Under the pieces are notes generated by a model. The model searched no databases. It saw only the letters and a program-made list of their open reading frames with translations, and had not been told where the DNA came from. A stretch of DNA of 47,246 nt from Lentisphaerae bacterium RIFOXYA12_64_32 (GTDB taxonomy: Bacteria; Verrucomicrobiota; Lentisphaeria; Oligosphaerales; YB12-FULL-65-16), in contig MHBL01000279.1 of NCBI GenBank assembly GCA_001803235.1, positions 1-47,246 on the forward strand, read 5' to 3'. Below, piece after piece: positions 16,612 to 23,150 of the stretch (its first letter is position 1; each line of letters begins with the position of its first letter). Made by a program: the position numbers and the translations under genes.

Positions 16612-17340
16612 ATGTTACTCAGCCGCTGCCCCGGGCAAGACAAGCGATTCTGGAAAGGCGACGATGCCTCCGAGCAACCGTGTCCGCGTTGCGGGAAGAG
16701 CATCGAATTCTGGAAGGACGATTTCCGACGCCGCTGCACGCACTGCGGTGAACTGGTGCGCAACTCGCACTTCGACATGGGCTGCGCCAAGTGGTGCCAG
16801 TTCGCCGAGCAGTGCGTGGGGATCCCGGCGGCGCAATTGCGCGACGAAACGCTCTGTGACGCGCTGATCAAGGAGATGAAGCAGGTCTTCGGCGAGGACC
16901 AGCGCCGCATTCGCCATGCGCTGGCGGTGCTGGACAGCGCGGAACTGATTCTCAAGCAGGAGAAGGCCAATCCGCTGGTCGTGAAGGCGGCCGCCGTTCT
17001 CCACGACATCGGTATTCACGAGGCGGAGACGAAACACGGCTCAGCCGTCGGCAAGTACCAGGAGATCGAGGGCCCCCCGATCGCCCGGCGCATTCTGGAA
17101 GCGCTGCAGGTGGACCCGGCGGCGATCGATCACGTGTGCCAGATCATCGCCAACCACCACAGTGCCCGCGACATCGATACCCCGGAGTTCCGCATCCTCT
17201 GGGACGCGGACTGGCTGGTGAACATTCCGGACGAGTTCCCGCAAGCCGAGCGATCCCGGCTGGAAGAGATCATCGCGCGGGTGTTCAAGACGGGCGCCGG
17301 GCGGCACTTGGCTGAGGCGCTCTATCTGGACCCGCCGTGA
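16612..17340 (+). CDS. Zinc-ribbon HD-domain phosphohydrolase, paralogue 2
   Basis: 242 residues, same length as the 10729-11457 protein and about 87% identical by my count. The zinc-ribbon cysteines (Cys24/27/42/45), the second group (Cys58/62/68), the HD pair (131-132) and Asp198 are all retained; Cys109 of paralogue 1 is Ser here. An AGGAGG site lies 8 bases before the ATG. It stands alone behind the PLP-enzyme remnant. The two paralogues are direct repeats 5.88 kb apart, bracketing the fusion gene and rrf2. Probably arose by recent duplication or was exchanged by gene conversion. Substrate unknown. Confidence 0.85.
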   Translation: MLLSRCPGQDKRFWKGDDASEQPCPRCGKSIEFWKDDFRRRCTHCGELVRNSHFDMGCAKWCQFAEQCVGIPAAQLRDETLCDALIKEMKQVFGEDQRRIRHALAVLDSAELILKQEKANPLVVKAAAVLHDIGIHEAETKHGSAVGKYQEIEGPPIARRILEALQVDPAAIDHVCQIIANHHSARDIDTPEFRILWDADWLVNIPDEFPQAERSRLEEIIARVFKTGAGRHLAEALYLDPP

Positions 17341-17501
17341 AACGGTATCGTGGCCGCCCTAATGGCTGGGGCGAATAGCAGGCGTTCGCCATGCCGGTGC
17401 GCTCGGCACAGCGGGTCCCCGTTGCCGCGAAGTGAGTTCGACCTGTGCGGGTAAATCCTGAGAGAGAAGGGGCCCCGCCGTAGACGGCACGATACGCCCG
17501 T

Positions 17502-17629
17502 TCGTAGTGGGCTCGCAGTGCGCGGAACGAAGTGGAGTGCCAAGAGCCCATCTGGTGTGTTGTGACGGCGTGGCGCGAGGATGGTGTCTTGCCCGGCGGA
17601 CTACCGCCGGGACTGCGACACCACTACGA
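17502..17629. repeat. Nested hairpin in the 385-bp gap between convergent genes
   Basis: The gap 17341-17725 separates convergent genes and holds no credible gene. Outer arms TCGTAGTGG (17502-17510) and CCACTACGA (17621-17629) enclose a strong hairpin at 17584-17621: GTGTC/GACAC outer pairing and CCCGGCGG (17592-17599)/CCGCCGGG (17604-17611) with a four-base loop. It may act as a bidirectional terminator, though no T run follows, or it may be another palindromic repeat. Confidence 0.5.
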
Positions 17630-17725
17630 GCGGCGCCGTTCCCGATGCCTGTCCGTGTGAGGGCGTCTGCCGGCAAGGCCGGATCTACCTGCACAGGTCG
17701 GTTATTTTCGGCGGTGCCGACAGAC

Positions 17726-18475
17726 TCAGCCAGATGGCCTCTTTGGGCGGAATGAGTACATGACCAGGCCGCTGCCGGCGAGGACAAGGAGCAGGACGGC
17801 GATCAGGTCGGTCATCCAGACACCGACCGGCCCGATAATGCGGCCGCTGTGAAGGTCCATGATCAGACGTTCCCACGACACCCCCTCACCGACCAGGAAC
17901 GGTTCGAGTTCCGTGGTCAGCGCCGCGGGCAAGGTGGAGGGGGTCGCCCAGGCGGCCTGGGCCGCCGGGGTGGGGGTCCAGCTATCGAGCGCGATCGTGG
18001 TCGCGATGATGGTAGAGGGCGTCTTGAAGAGCAATTGGGCGTCCGCGGCAGCCATGCCCTGGATATCGGCGGGAAGACCGCTCGCGACGCCAAGTTCTTC
18101 GATTAACTGGCCGTCCGCCGTGAAGAGGAACAGAACGTTGGCGGTGGCCGCGGCGTAGGCGCCATCGACCACGACCGCACCGACGATGGGGCCGTGGGGC
18201 TGCGCCACCGGGCGAGCGTCGAAGTAGAGCGTTTCGCCGGCCTGGGTCAGCCAATGCTCACCGACCGCGTATCCTTGAAGAGTCGGCGGCGCCCTCAGGC
18301 CGTACCAGCGCAGCACCCAGCGGTTGCCGATCCGGCGCTGCCCTAGGTCAAGGGGGCCGGTGTGGTTGAGCATGATCCCGGTTGCCACCAAGAGCAGCGT
18401 AAAGGCCACGCAAACCAGGCCGGCGACGCGGTGCACATGGCGCAGAATCCGTTGCTTTTGCGGGTCTTTGATCAT
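17726..18475 (-). CDS. PepSY-associated transmembrane protein
   Basis: 249 residues. One hydrophobic helix near residues 17-36 (HRVAGLVCVAFTLLLVATGI, with a preceding His) and one near 222-242; between them a periplasmic PepSY-like region. The pattern (H-R-x-x-G then a helix, D-x-H-S-G-R, C-terminal helix) is that of PepSY_TM proteins, some of which bind haem and pass electrons to periplasmic flavoproteins. It lies 50 bp downstream of the FMN-binding protein gene in the same direction, so the two may form an inner-membrane to periplasm electron path. The ribosome site is weak. Family call good, electron-transfer role inferred. Confidence 0.75.
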   Translation of the reverse strand: MIKDPQKQRILRHVHRVAGLVCVAFTLLLVATGIMLNHTGPLDLGQRRIGNRWVLRWYGLRAPPTLQGYAVGEHWLTQAGETLYFDARPVAQPHGPIVGAVVVDGAYAAATANVLFLFTADGQLIEELGVASGLPADIQGMAAADAQLLFKTPSTIIATTIALDSWTPTPAAQAAWATPSTLPAALTTELEPFLVGEGVSWERLIMDLHSGRIIGPVGVWMTDLIAVLLLVLAGSGLVMYSFRPKRPSG

Positions 18476-18525
18476 GGGGCTGACGGCATGGACGAGTTGG
18501 CGGGAGTGGCGCCGCGGCGCGGCAG

Positions 18526-19092
18526 TTACTCCTTGACGTGGTTGTACAGGTACAGGCCCAGGCGGGCCTGGCAGGTGACGGCGCGGACGGACAGGGTGGC
18601 GCCGGTAATGCCGTCGATATCGCGGTCCAGCCGGGCGCCGGCGCCAAGTCGAGCCCCGGTGAATTGCTCGGTGAACGACGCGTTTTGCACTTCGCCCCCA
18701 CGGGACTCGCGGAAGACCAGCACCTTGACCCGCTCGATCCGGCCGGCCGTGACGATCACCGCTGTGGTGATCGGTTTGTCCTTGCCGATCTCGTCGAGGA
18801 CGAAAATGTAACGCTCGTCGCGTACCCAGTAGCGGACGCGAAGCGCCGCCAGCGGGTGGCCGAGGATGCTGCCGATCTCCTCGCGCATCGCCTTGGTCGG
18901 CCAGAGCGTGCGCGCCGCCGGCGGCGCGGCGCCAAAGACACCCTCGAGGAAATCCGCCGGGGCCTGGCCGGCCCGCGCGTTGTCACCGGCCTGTCCCGCG
19001 GCGGTCACGAATACCGCCACGGTACAGGCGAACGCCATCCAGGCAGACCCGAGGCGCGGGGCGCGCCTCGGGGCGATGGCGTCGCTCTGCAC
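18526..19092 (-). CDS. Exported FMN-binding (covalently flavinylated) protein
   Basis: 188 residues from a GTG at 19092, or 170 from the ATG at 19038. I prefer GTG because it adds a basic n-region (RRAPR) before the hydrophobic signal MAFACTVAVFVTAAGQA. The mature part is an FMN_bind domain of the RnfG/NqrC type. The flavinylation motif D-G-I-T-G-A-T-L-S near the C terminus would carry FMN on its Thr, attached by ApbE; no apbE lies in this window. It is preceded 34 bp upstream by a porin gene and followed by the PepSY protein gene. Likely a periplasmic one-electron carrier. Confidence 0.8.
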   Translation of the reverse strand: MQSDAIAPRRAPRLGSAWMAFACTVAVFVTAAGQAGDNARAGQAPADFLEGVFGAAPPAARTLWPTKAMREEIGSILGHPLAALRVRYWVRDERYIFVLDEIGKDKPITTAVIVTAGRIERVKVLVFRESRGGEVQNASFTEQFTGARLGAGARLDRDIDGITGATLSVRAVTCQARLGLYLYNHVKE

Positions 19093-19126
19093 CTTGGGCG
19101 CTCTTGAACCGCCCGGGGCAGTCCTG

Positions 19127-20407
19127 CTAGAACTGATAGCCGATGCCGGCATTGAATCCGTCCAACTCCGTGACGCCGCTGGCGGCATCCTGGTCCTGAT
19201 AGTCGAGCTTAAGCACGACATTCTCGGTCGGCCAGTAATTGACTCCGACGTCCAACTGCTTGACCGCCGACTCGGCTGAGTCCCCGGCGCTGTTGTCCCA
19301 GTAGCTGTAGCGGGCGAACAGGCCGAGCTTGTCGGTGATCTTGTACGACGGCTCAATATACCAGCCTTGCTGGACATCGCGACCGAGCGCCTCGGCCGCA
19401 TCGGCGTCCAGTTCCCAGCGGGCGTACAAGGCGCGCAAGCCGAAGCGCCCCATCTCGATCGCCGCGTGCGTTTCAGCGAGCAGCCCGCTCGAGTCCTCCG
19501 GCGCGCCGTTGGCCCCGCCCTGGGTGAGGTCGGTCTGATAGTGCAGGGTGGCGCCCAACTCCAGGCCCGACTGCTTCCAGCGCAGTCGCCCGGTCAAGGC
19601 CCCGTCCTCGGCCGGCGCATTGGCGACTTTCCGCCGGCCGTCGCGGACCTTGTAATCGGCCTTCACCGCCAGTCCGGAGGTGTACGCCAGGTCGTAGCTC
19701 AACGCATCGGTGAACCGTCCGCTCAGCCCCAAACCGGCTTCCCACCAAGTCGTCGGCAGGATGTTGGTTTCCACCGCGTTGCGCTCGATCCCGTAAAAGG
19801 TCGGCGGCTCATGGGTCTCGTTGAGAATTCCCACCGGCACCAGAAACAGCCCCGCCTTCGCCCGATGCTTGGCTTCCGCGTCCAGATCCATCTCCAGATA
19901 CGCCTGCTCCAACTCCACCTCGCCGGGCTTGCCCTCGCCGGTCTTGGTATCGCCGACCAGCGCGTGCTCCACCTCCAACTCCGAGAAGAACCGCAAACGC
20001 TCATCGAAGTCATGCCCGACAAAGAGTACAAACCGATGGAAGTCGATTTCCTCCTTGTCCTTGCTGCCGTGCCGATCTTCGAGGTTGTTGTAATGCAGTT
20101 CGCCGTAGCCGCCGAGATGGGTCTTCTTGCCGGGGAAACCGGCGGCATCCTGGTCGTCGACGGCGTCGGCGACCGTTTCAAGACGCTGGTCGGTGGACTT
20201 GACCTGGCCGGTGAGCTGTTGGACCTGGTCCTGGAGCGCCTGTATCTGTTTGGCTTGCTCCTGGATAACTTTCCACATTTCTTCCGGCGACGGCAAGTTG
20301 GACTGTGCGAAGGCGGCGTGTGTAGCGAGCGCGAGGACGCCGAAGACCGCGGCCGCGCTCCCACGGCCCGCGATCGTGATCTTTTCCTTGAAGCGAATGG
20401 TTCTCAT
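19127..20407 (-). CDS. Outer-membrane porin with N-terminal coiled coil
   Basis: 426 residues from the ATG at 20407 (a GTG two codons upstream is possible; AAAGGA serves either). Signal peptide to about residue 34 (HAAFA-QS). Residues about 42-80 form a heptad-rich coiled coil (EEMWKVIQEQAKQIQALQDQ), often a trimerisation stalk. The rest alternates polar/hydrophobic strands typical of a 16-strand phosphate-selective/OprP-like porin and ends in the outer-membrane signature (Gly-Tyr-Gln-Phe). It may admit anions such as nitrate or nitrite, which is inference from context only. Neighbours: a second barrel protein upstream, FMN-binding protein downstream. Confidence 0.8.
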   Translation of the reverse strand: MRTIRFKEKITIAGRGSAAAVFGVLALATHAAFAQSNLPSPEEMWKVIQEQAKQIQALQDQVQQLTGQVKSTDQRLETVADAVDDQDAAGFPGKKTHLGGYGELHYNNLEDRHGSKDKEEIDFHRFVLFVGHDFDERLRFFSELEVEHALVGDTKTGEGKPGEVELEQAYLEMDLDAEAKHRAKAGLFLVPVGILNETHEPPTFYGIERNAVETNILPTTWWEAGLGLSGRFTDALSYDLAYTSGLAVKADYKVRDGRRKVANAPAEDGALTGRLRWKQSGLELGATLHYQTDLTQGGANGAPEDSSGLLAETHAAIEMGRFGLRALYARWELDADAAEALGRDVQQGWYIEPSYKITDKLGLFARYSYWDNSAGDSAESAVKQLDVGVNYWPTENVVLKLDYQDQDAASGVTELDGFNAGIGYQF

Positions 20408-20588
20408 GTTCACCGTGTCCTTTCCCTATCGATGTTTGTCGAATCGCGCATGTTCATGTTTCGCTCAGACCGGGGTGCGAGGGGCGGGGGCACTGGCCCA
20501 CGGCTGCCTCGCCGTGTTGTTCGCCTGATAACCTCCTTTCGTGTTGGACGGCTCGTCCCGCTCTCTCTGATTTCTCTCAGTAGCTACC

Positions 20589-21518
20589 TCAGAAGTTCAG
20601 GTCCACCGACAGCAGAAACGTGGTGGCGGCGTCCGTGTTGCGGCCCGCGATGGCGCGCTGCACACCCGCCCGAACGCACAGGCGGTCCGAGATGGGCATC
20701 TCGGCACCCACGGTCACGGCGATCAGGTCGGCATCGTCGTCGCGGTGAACGAAATCGTGGCTATAGTTCAGCTCCACTTCCGGCTGCAGCAGGGGGAAGA
20801 GACGATAGCCAACGGCCCCGTTCGCGCTGAAACTGCCGCGCGCCTCGTCGCGCTCGCCGAAGGCCGCGGTATAGCCGGCGTCGACATTCGTGCTCCACCG
20901 CTCCGACCAGTCCTTGACGACCGCGAAACGTGTGTCCAGGCTCCAGAACTCCTGACTGGGTCCCAGGCGTTCTGACGTCGTTTCCTTTCCGGTGGGGATG
21001 GTGAGGGTCGGTACGTAGGCGAAGGCGACGCCCCAGTCTTCGTTTTCATAGAACCGCCACTTCCCCGACAGCGCCAAGTCCGATATCCCGCGCCCGGACT
21101 TGAGGCCCGTTTCATCATCGGCCAGCCAGCCGTAGCCGAGGCCGAGGCCCACGTCAAGCGTGTCGGAGACGCCATACGTCAGGACTTCCTGGTTGATCCA
21201 CTCGGACGAACGCTCGCGCGACTCGGCCCACCCATCGGGGTCCCACTGCCGTGTCGCACGGCTGTAACCGATATTGAACTGGAGTTGCCAGGCGCCCTTG
21301 CCGAGCGGATCGGCATCCTGCGCGATTAACTTGCTGTGTTCACAACGGCACAACAGGCTTGATTTGCTCGTATCAGGCACTACCGCCGTAGCCACCAACG
21401 TCGGGCTTGGTTCATTGGCGTCCGCCCCGACGTCACGAGGCAATGTCTGCTCCTGGGCTGACACCCACCTGGCGCTGACCAGCAGTACGACCGGCACGAC
21501 GCGCATACTCCTTCGCAT
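20589..21518 (-). CDS. Outer-membrane beta-barrel protein
   Basis: 309 residues with a signal peptide (RVVPVVLLVSARWVSA-QEQ) and a barrel ending in L-N-F. Strand pattern and motifs (LDVGLGLGYGW, WSTNVDAGYT, GVQRAIAGRN) are those of the transporter-like barrels often labelled MetA-pathway of phenol degradation. Two cysteines (Cys-Arg-Cys, about residue 57-59) lie in the N-terminal plug-like part. The ATG at 21518 follows GGAAGGGAG. The terminator at 21543-21591 lies just upstream, so this gene probably has its own promoter or relies on readthrough. Ligand unknown. Confidence 0.75.
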   Translation of the reverse strand: MRRSMRVVPVVLLVSARWVSAQEQTLPRDVGADANEPSPTLVATAVVPDTSKSSLLCRCEHSKLIAQDADPLGKGAWQLQFNIGYSRATRQWDPDGWAESRERSSEWINQEVLTYGVSDTLDVGLGLGYGWLADDETGLKSGRGISDLALSGKWRFYENEDWGVAFAYVPTLTIPTGKETTSERLGPSQEFWSLDTRFAVVKDWSERWSTNVDAGYTAAFGERDEARGSFSANGAVGYRLFPLLQPEVELNYSHDFVHRDDDADLIAVTVGAEMPISDRLCVRAGVQRAIAGRNTDAATTFLLSVDLNF

Positions 21519-21542
21519 TTCGCACTCCCTTCCGTTGCCAAC

Positions 21543-21591
21543 AAAAAAGGGCGCCGGCAAGACCGGTTCGCAACCGGCCCTGTCCGCGCCC
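21543..21591 (-). terminator. Intrinsic terminator
   Basis: On the minus strand a GC-rich stem (GGGCGC at 21586-21591 pairing with 21549-21554, plus an inner CCGGTT/AACCGG hairpin) is followed directly by six T residues (complement of 21543-21548). It ends the unit of the cupredoxin and small helical protein, or acts as an attenuator in the leader of the barrel gene whose ATG is 25 bases further on. Confidence 0.75.
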
Positions 21592-21648
21592 TCACTTTCC
21601 GGCGCCATGCACCGGACCGTAGGACTACTCCGCTTCAGACCTTGGGGG

Positions 21649-21921
21649 TCAAGCGTTTTCCGCCAATACGCCGATCAGTTTTTTCCGTAGCACCTCCAAT
21701 TGTTTGGACTTGAACGCGCGCCGCGTCTCCTCCAGAACGGCGATCGCCTCGACAAGCGTTTCTCGCAACCGCCGTCGATGAGGACAATCCAGGAAGCCAC
21801 AGACGTCGAGCACGCCCTTGACATCGCCTCCGTCAATTGCCGCCGCGATCAGACGCCGGTGCTCCTCGGCCCGGCGCTGGAGTTCTTCGGCGCTGCTTTG
21901 CAGGACCTGAATCGCGGTCAT
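21649..21921 (-). CDS. Small helical hypothetical protein
   Basis: 90 residues from the ATG at 21921; a GTG at 21930 is also in frame. I do not recognise a family. Composition suggests two long amphipathic helices (residues 6-27 and 55-85) around a short segment with two Cys (CGFLDCPHRRR). No signal peptide or membrane segment. It lies between the cupredoxin gene and an intrinsic terminator, which supports it being a real gene. The ribosome site is poor (AGAAAG). Confidence 0.55.
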   Translation of the reverse strand: MTAIQVLQSSAEELQRRAEEHRRLIAAAIDGGDVKGVLDVCGFLDCPHRRRLRETLVEAIAVLEETRRAFKSKQLEVLRKKLIGVLAENA

Positions 21922-21988
21922 CGCTCGCACTTTCTGGGTAACTGCTCAGGTACTGTTTCCACCTCAACTCGGCAGGAGCCGCGGAGAG

Positions 21989-22038
21989 GTGGCATGCGCA
22001 TCCTGCGCAGGCAATCACGGGCAGGATGCCCGTGCCAC
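21989..22038. repeat. Two-part hairpin downstream of the cupredoxin gene
   Basis: GTGGCA (21989-21994) pairs with TGCCAC (22033-22038) and GCATCCTGC (21998-22006) with GCAGGATGC (22021-22029). No T run follows, so this is better read as a palindromic repeat than a terminator. A GTAACTGCTCAGG word lies beside it at 21939-21951. This is the main content of the 158-bp gap. Confidence 0.55.
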
Positions 22039-22079
22039 ATTCAAAGAACCACCTGAGTCCGGAGGCGCGGCGCGTTCGG

Positions 22080-22577
22080 TTACTCCACCTTGATCGTGCC
22101 GACCATGCCGTTCTCCTTGTGCCCCTTCATGGTACAGCACAGGGCAAAGTCTCCCTTGGTTACCGGCACGAAGAAGAACTCCAAGGACCCGCCGGGCAGT
22201 ACCTCGAACGCGTTGAAGTAGTACGCCTTGATCTCCGCATCGCGGCTCTGCACCTTGCGGGAGGCCACCGCCTTGAAAAAGGCAGGCGCGGTGAAATAGT
22301 GGGGCTCCTTGCCCACGTTCCGCAGCACCAGCTTGTAGGGTTGGCCGGACTTGAAAACGAGCGCGGCGGGCTCGTACTTGTATTCGCTCATCCGCACCTC
22401 GACGGCCTGCATCGCATCCCAGTTGGCCTGCTGTACCACGGCCGCGCCGTCAGCAACGGGATCGAAGCCCGCCGCGGCCGGCGCCACCGGCTCTGCCGCC
22501 TGCACGCCAGCGCCTGCCCCGCTCAAGGCCAGAGACAGCGCCACCCCGGCAACTACGCTCCGACTTACGCTCCACAT
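22080..22577 (-). CDS. Periplasmic cupredoxin-domain protein
   Basis: 165 residues. Signal peptide to about residue 27 (AGVQA-AEP). The mature domain is a cupredoxin sandwich with likely type-1 copper ligands: His in GKEPHYF, then Cys, His and Met in C-C-T-M-K-G-H-K-E-N-G-M near the C terminus. Such single-domain proteins carry electrons or bind copper in the periplasm; in denitrifiers they can feed copper nitrite or nitrous oxide reductases, none of which is in this window. AAAGGAG lies 8 bases before the ATG. Starts the unit that runs to the terminator at 21543. Confidence 0.85.
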   Translation of the reverse strand: MWSVSRSVVAGVALSLALSGAGAGVQAAEPVAPAAAGFDPVADGAAVVQQANWDAMQAVEVRMSEYKYEPAALVFKSGQPYKLVLRNVGKEPHYFTAPAFFKAVASRKVQSRDAEIKAYYFNAFEVLPGGSLEFFFVPVTKGDFALCCTMKGHKENGMVGTIKVE

Positions 22578-22604
22578 GGTCGACTCCTTTCTTCTTGGTA
22601 ATAA

Positions 22605-22619
22605 GTACGTTAGGTACGT
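22605..22619. promoter_or_regulatory. Direct repeat upstream of the cupredoxin gene
   Basis: GTACGT occurs at 22605-22610 and 22614-22619, spaced by TAG, 28-42 bases upstream of the cupredoxin start. A possible regulator site, judged only by position and symmetry. Confidence 0.25.
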
Positions 22620-22650
22620 CTGAGCGCGAGACATCGGTGGCCTTGTGCCA

Positions 22651-22777
22651 CAGGTGAATCAGGTTCGCTGGCTACAACGCCTGTGCTTCGCCTCTCTCTC
22701 CAGTTCCCGCCCGCTGGCGGCGGGCGGGAACTGGAGAGAGGGGCGACCTCTGTTAGCTGGCGAACCTGATTCACCTG
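22651..22777. repeat. Nested palindromic element with a perfect 21-bp hairpin
   Basis: Outer arms 22651-22668 and 22760-22777 are perfect 18-bp inverted repeats (CAGGTGAATCAGGTTCGC). Inside, 22694-22714 and 22720-22740 form a perfect 21-bp stem with loop TGGCG. The outer-arm sequence recurs with two changes at about 47098-47125 (ACGGGTGAATCGGGTTCGC). Fills the gap between the ATPase remnant and the cupredoxin gene; no gene seen within. Confidence 0.75.
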
Positions 22778-22845
22778 CCACGCAAGGTGGCAGGGGTCTC
22801 CAAGACGAGACCGCGGGTTCCGGGACTACCTGAGTAGTTACCGTT

Positions 22846-22950
22846 TCAGCCATACTTCCTCCGAGACGCCGTCCCTTGGTTCGCCGCGGTCAGCAACCGC
22901 ATGGAATTGAGGATGACCAGCAGGGAACTGCCCTGATGGCAAACGTTGTC
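22846..22950 (-). pseudogene. C-terminal remnant of a heavy-metal P-type ATPase
   Basis: Immediately after the stop of the Cys-rich protein gene, and in the same frame, the minus strand encodes D-N-V-C-H-Q-G-S-S-L-L-V-I-L-N-S-M-R-L-L and then 14 more residues before a stop. The pattern H-x-G-S-x-L-L-V-x-L-N-S-x-R-L-L is the C-terminal end of P1B heavy-metal-transporting ATPases. No start codon or other ATPase domain precedes it. A deletion has probably replaced most of an ATPase gene, or the feo genes were inserted in front of its tail. Confidence 0.7.
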
Positions 22951-23139
22951 TCAGTCGCCATGGCTTTCCTCACGGGTCTTCGTTGCCGCCTGGGGTGACT
23001 GGCAGTGGCCGGAAGCGGAACATGCCCCCTTGCCGCAGCCACAGCCGTCGTTCTTGCCGGTAAGCGTCCGGTAGAGCGACCTGGCCGCCAGCAACAGCAC
23101 CACACCGACGATCGCAATTACGACAATGGTTTCGGCCAT
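22951..23139 (-). CDS. FeoB-associated Cys-rich membrane protein
   Basis: 62 residues: one N-terminal membrane helix (ETIVVIAIVGVVLLLAA), then a cytosolic Cys-rich tail (C-G-C-G-K-G-A-C, later S-G-H-C). This is the usual small partner of FeoB in bacteria lacking FeoC, of uncertain role in ferrous iron uptake. It starts 11 bp after the feoB stop, with a GGAGAAG ribosome site, so it is in the feo operon. Last intact gene of the locus. Confidence 0.85.
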   Translation of the reverse strand: MAETIVVIAIVGVVLLLAARSLYRTLTGKNDGCGCGKGACSASGHCQSPQAATKTREESHGD

Positions 23140-23150
23140 GATGACTTCTC

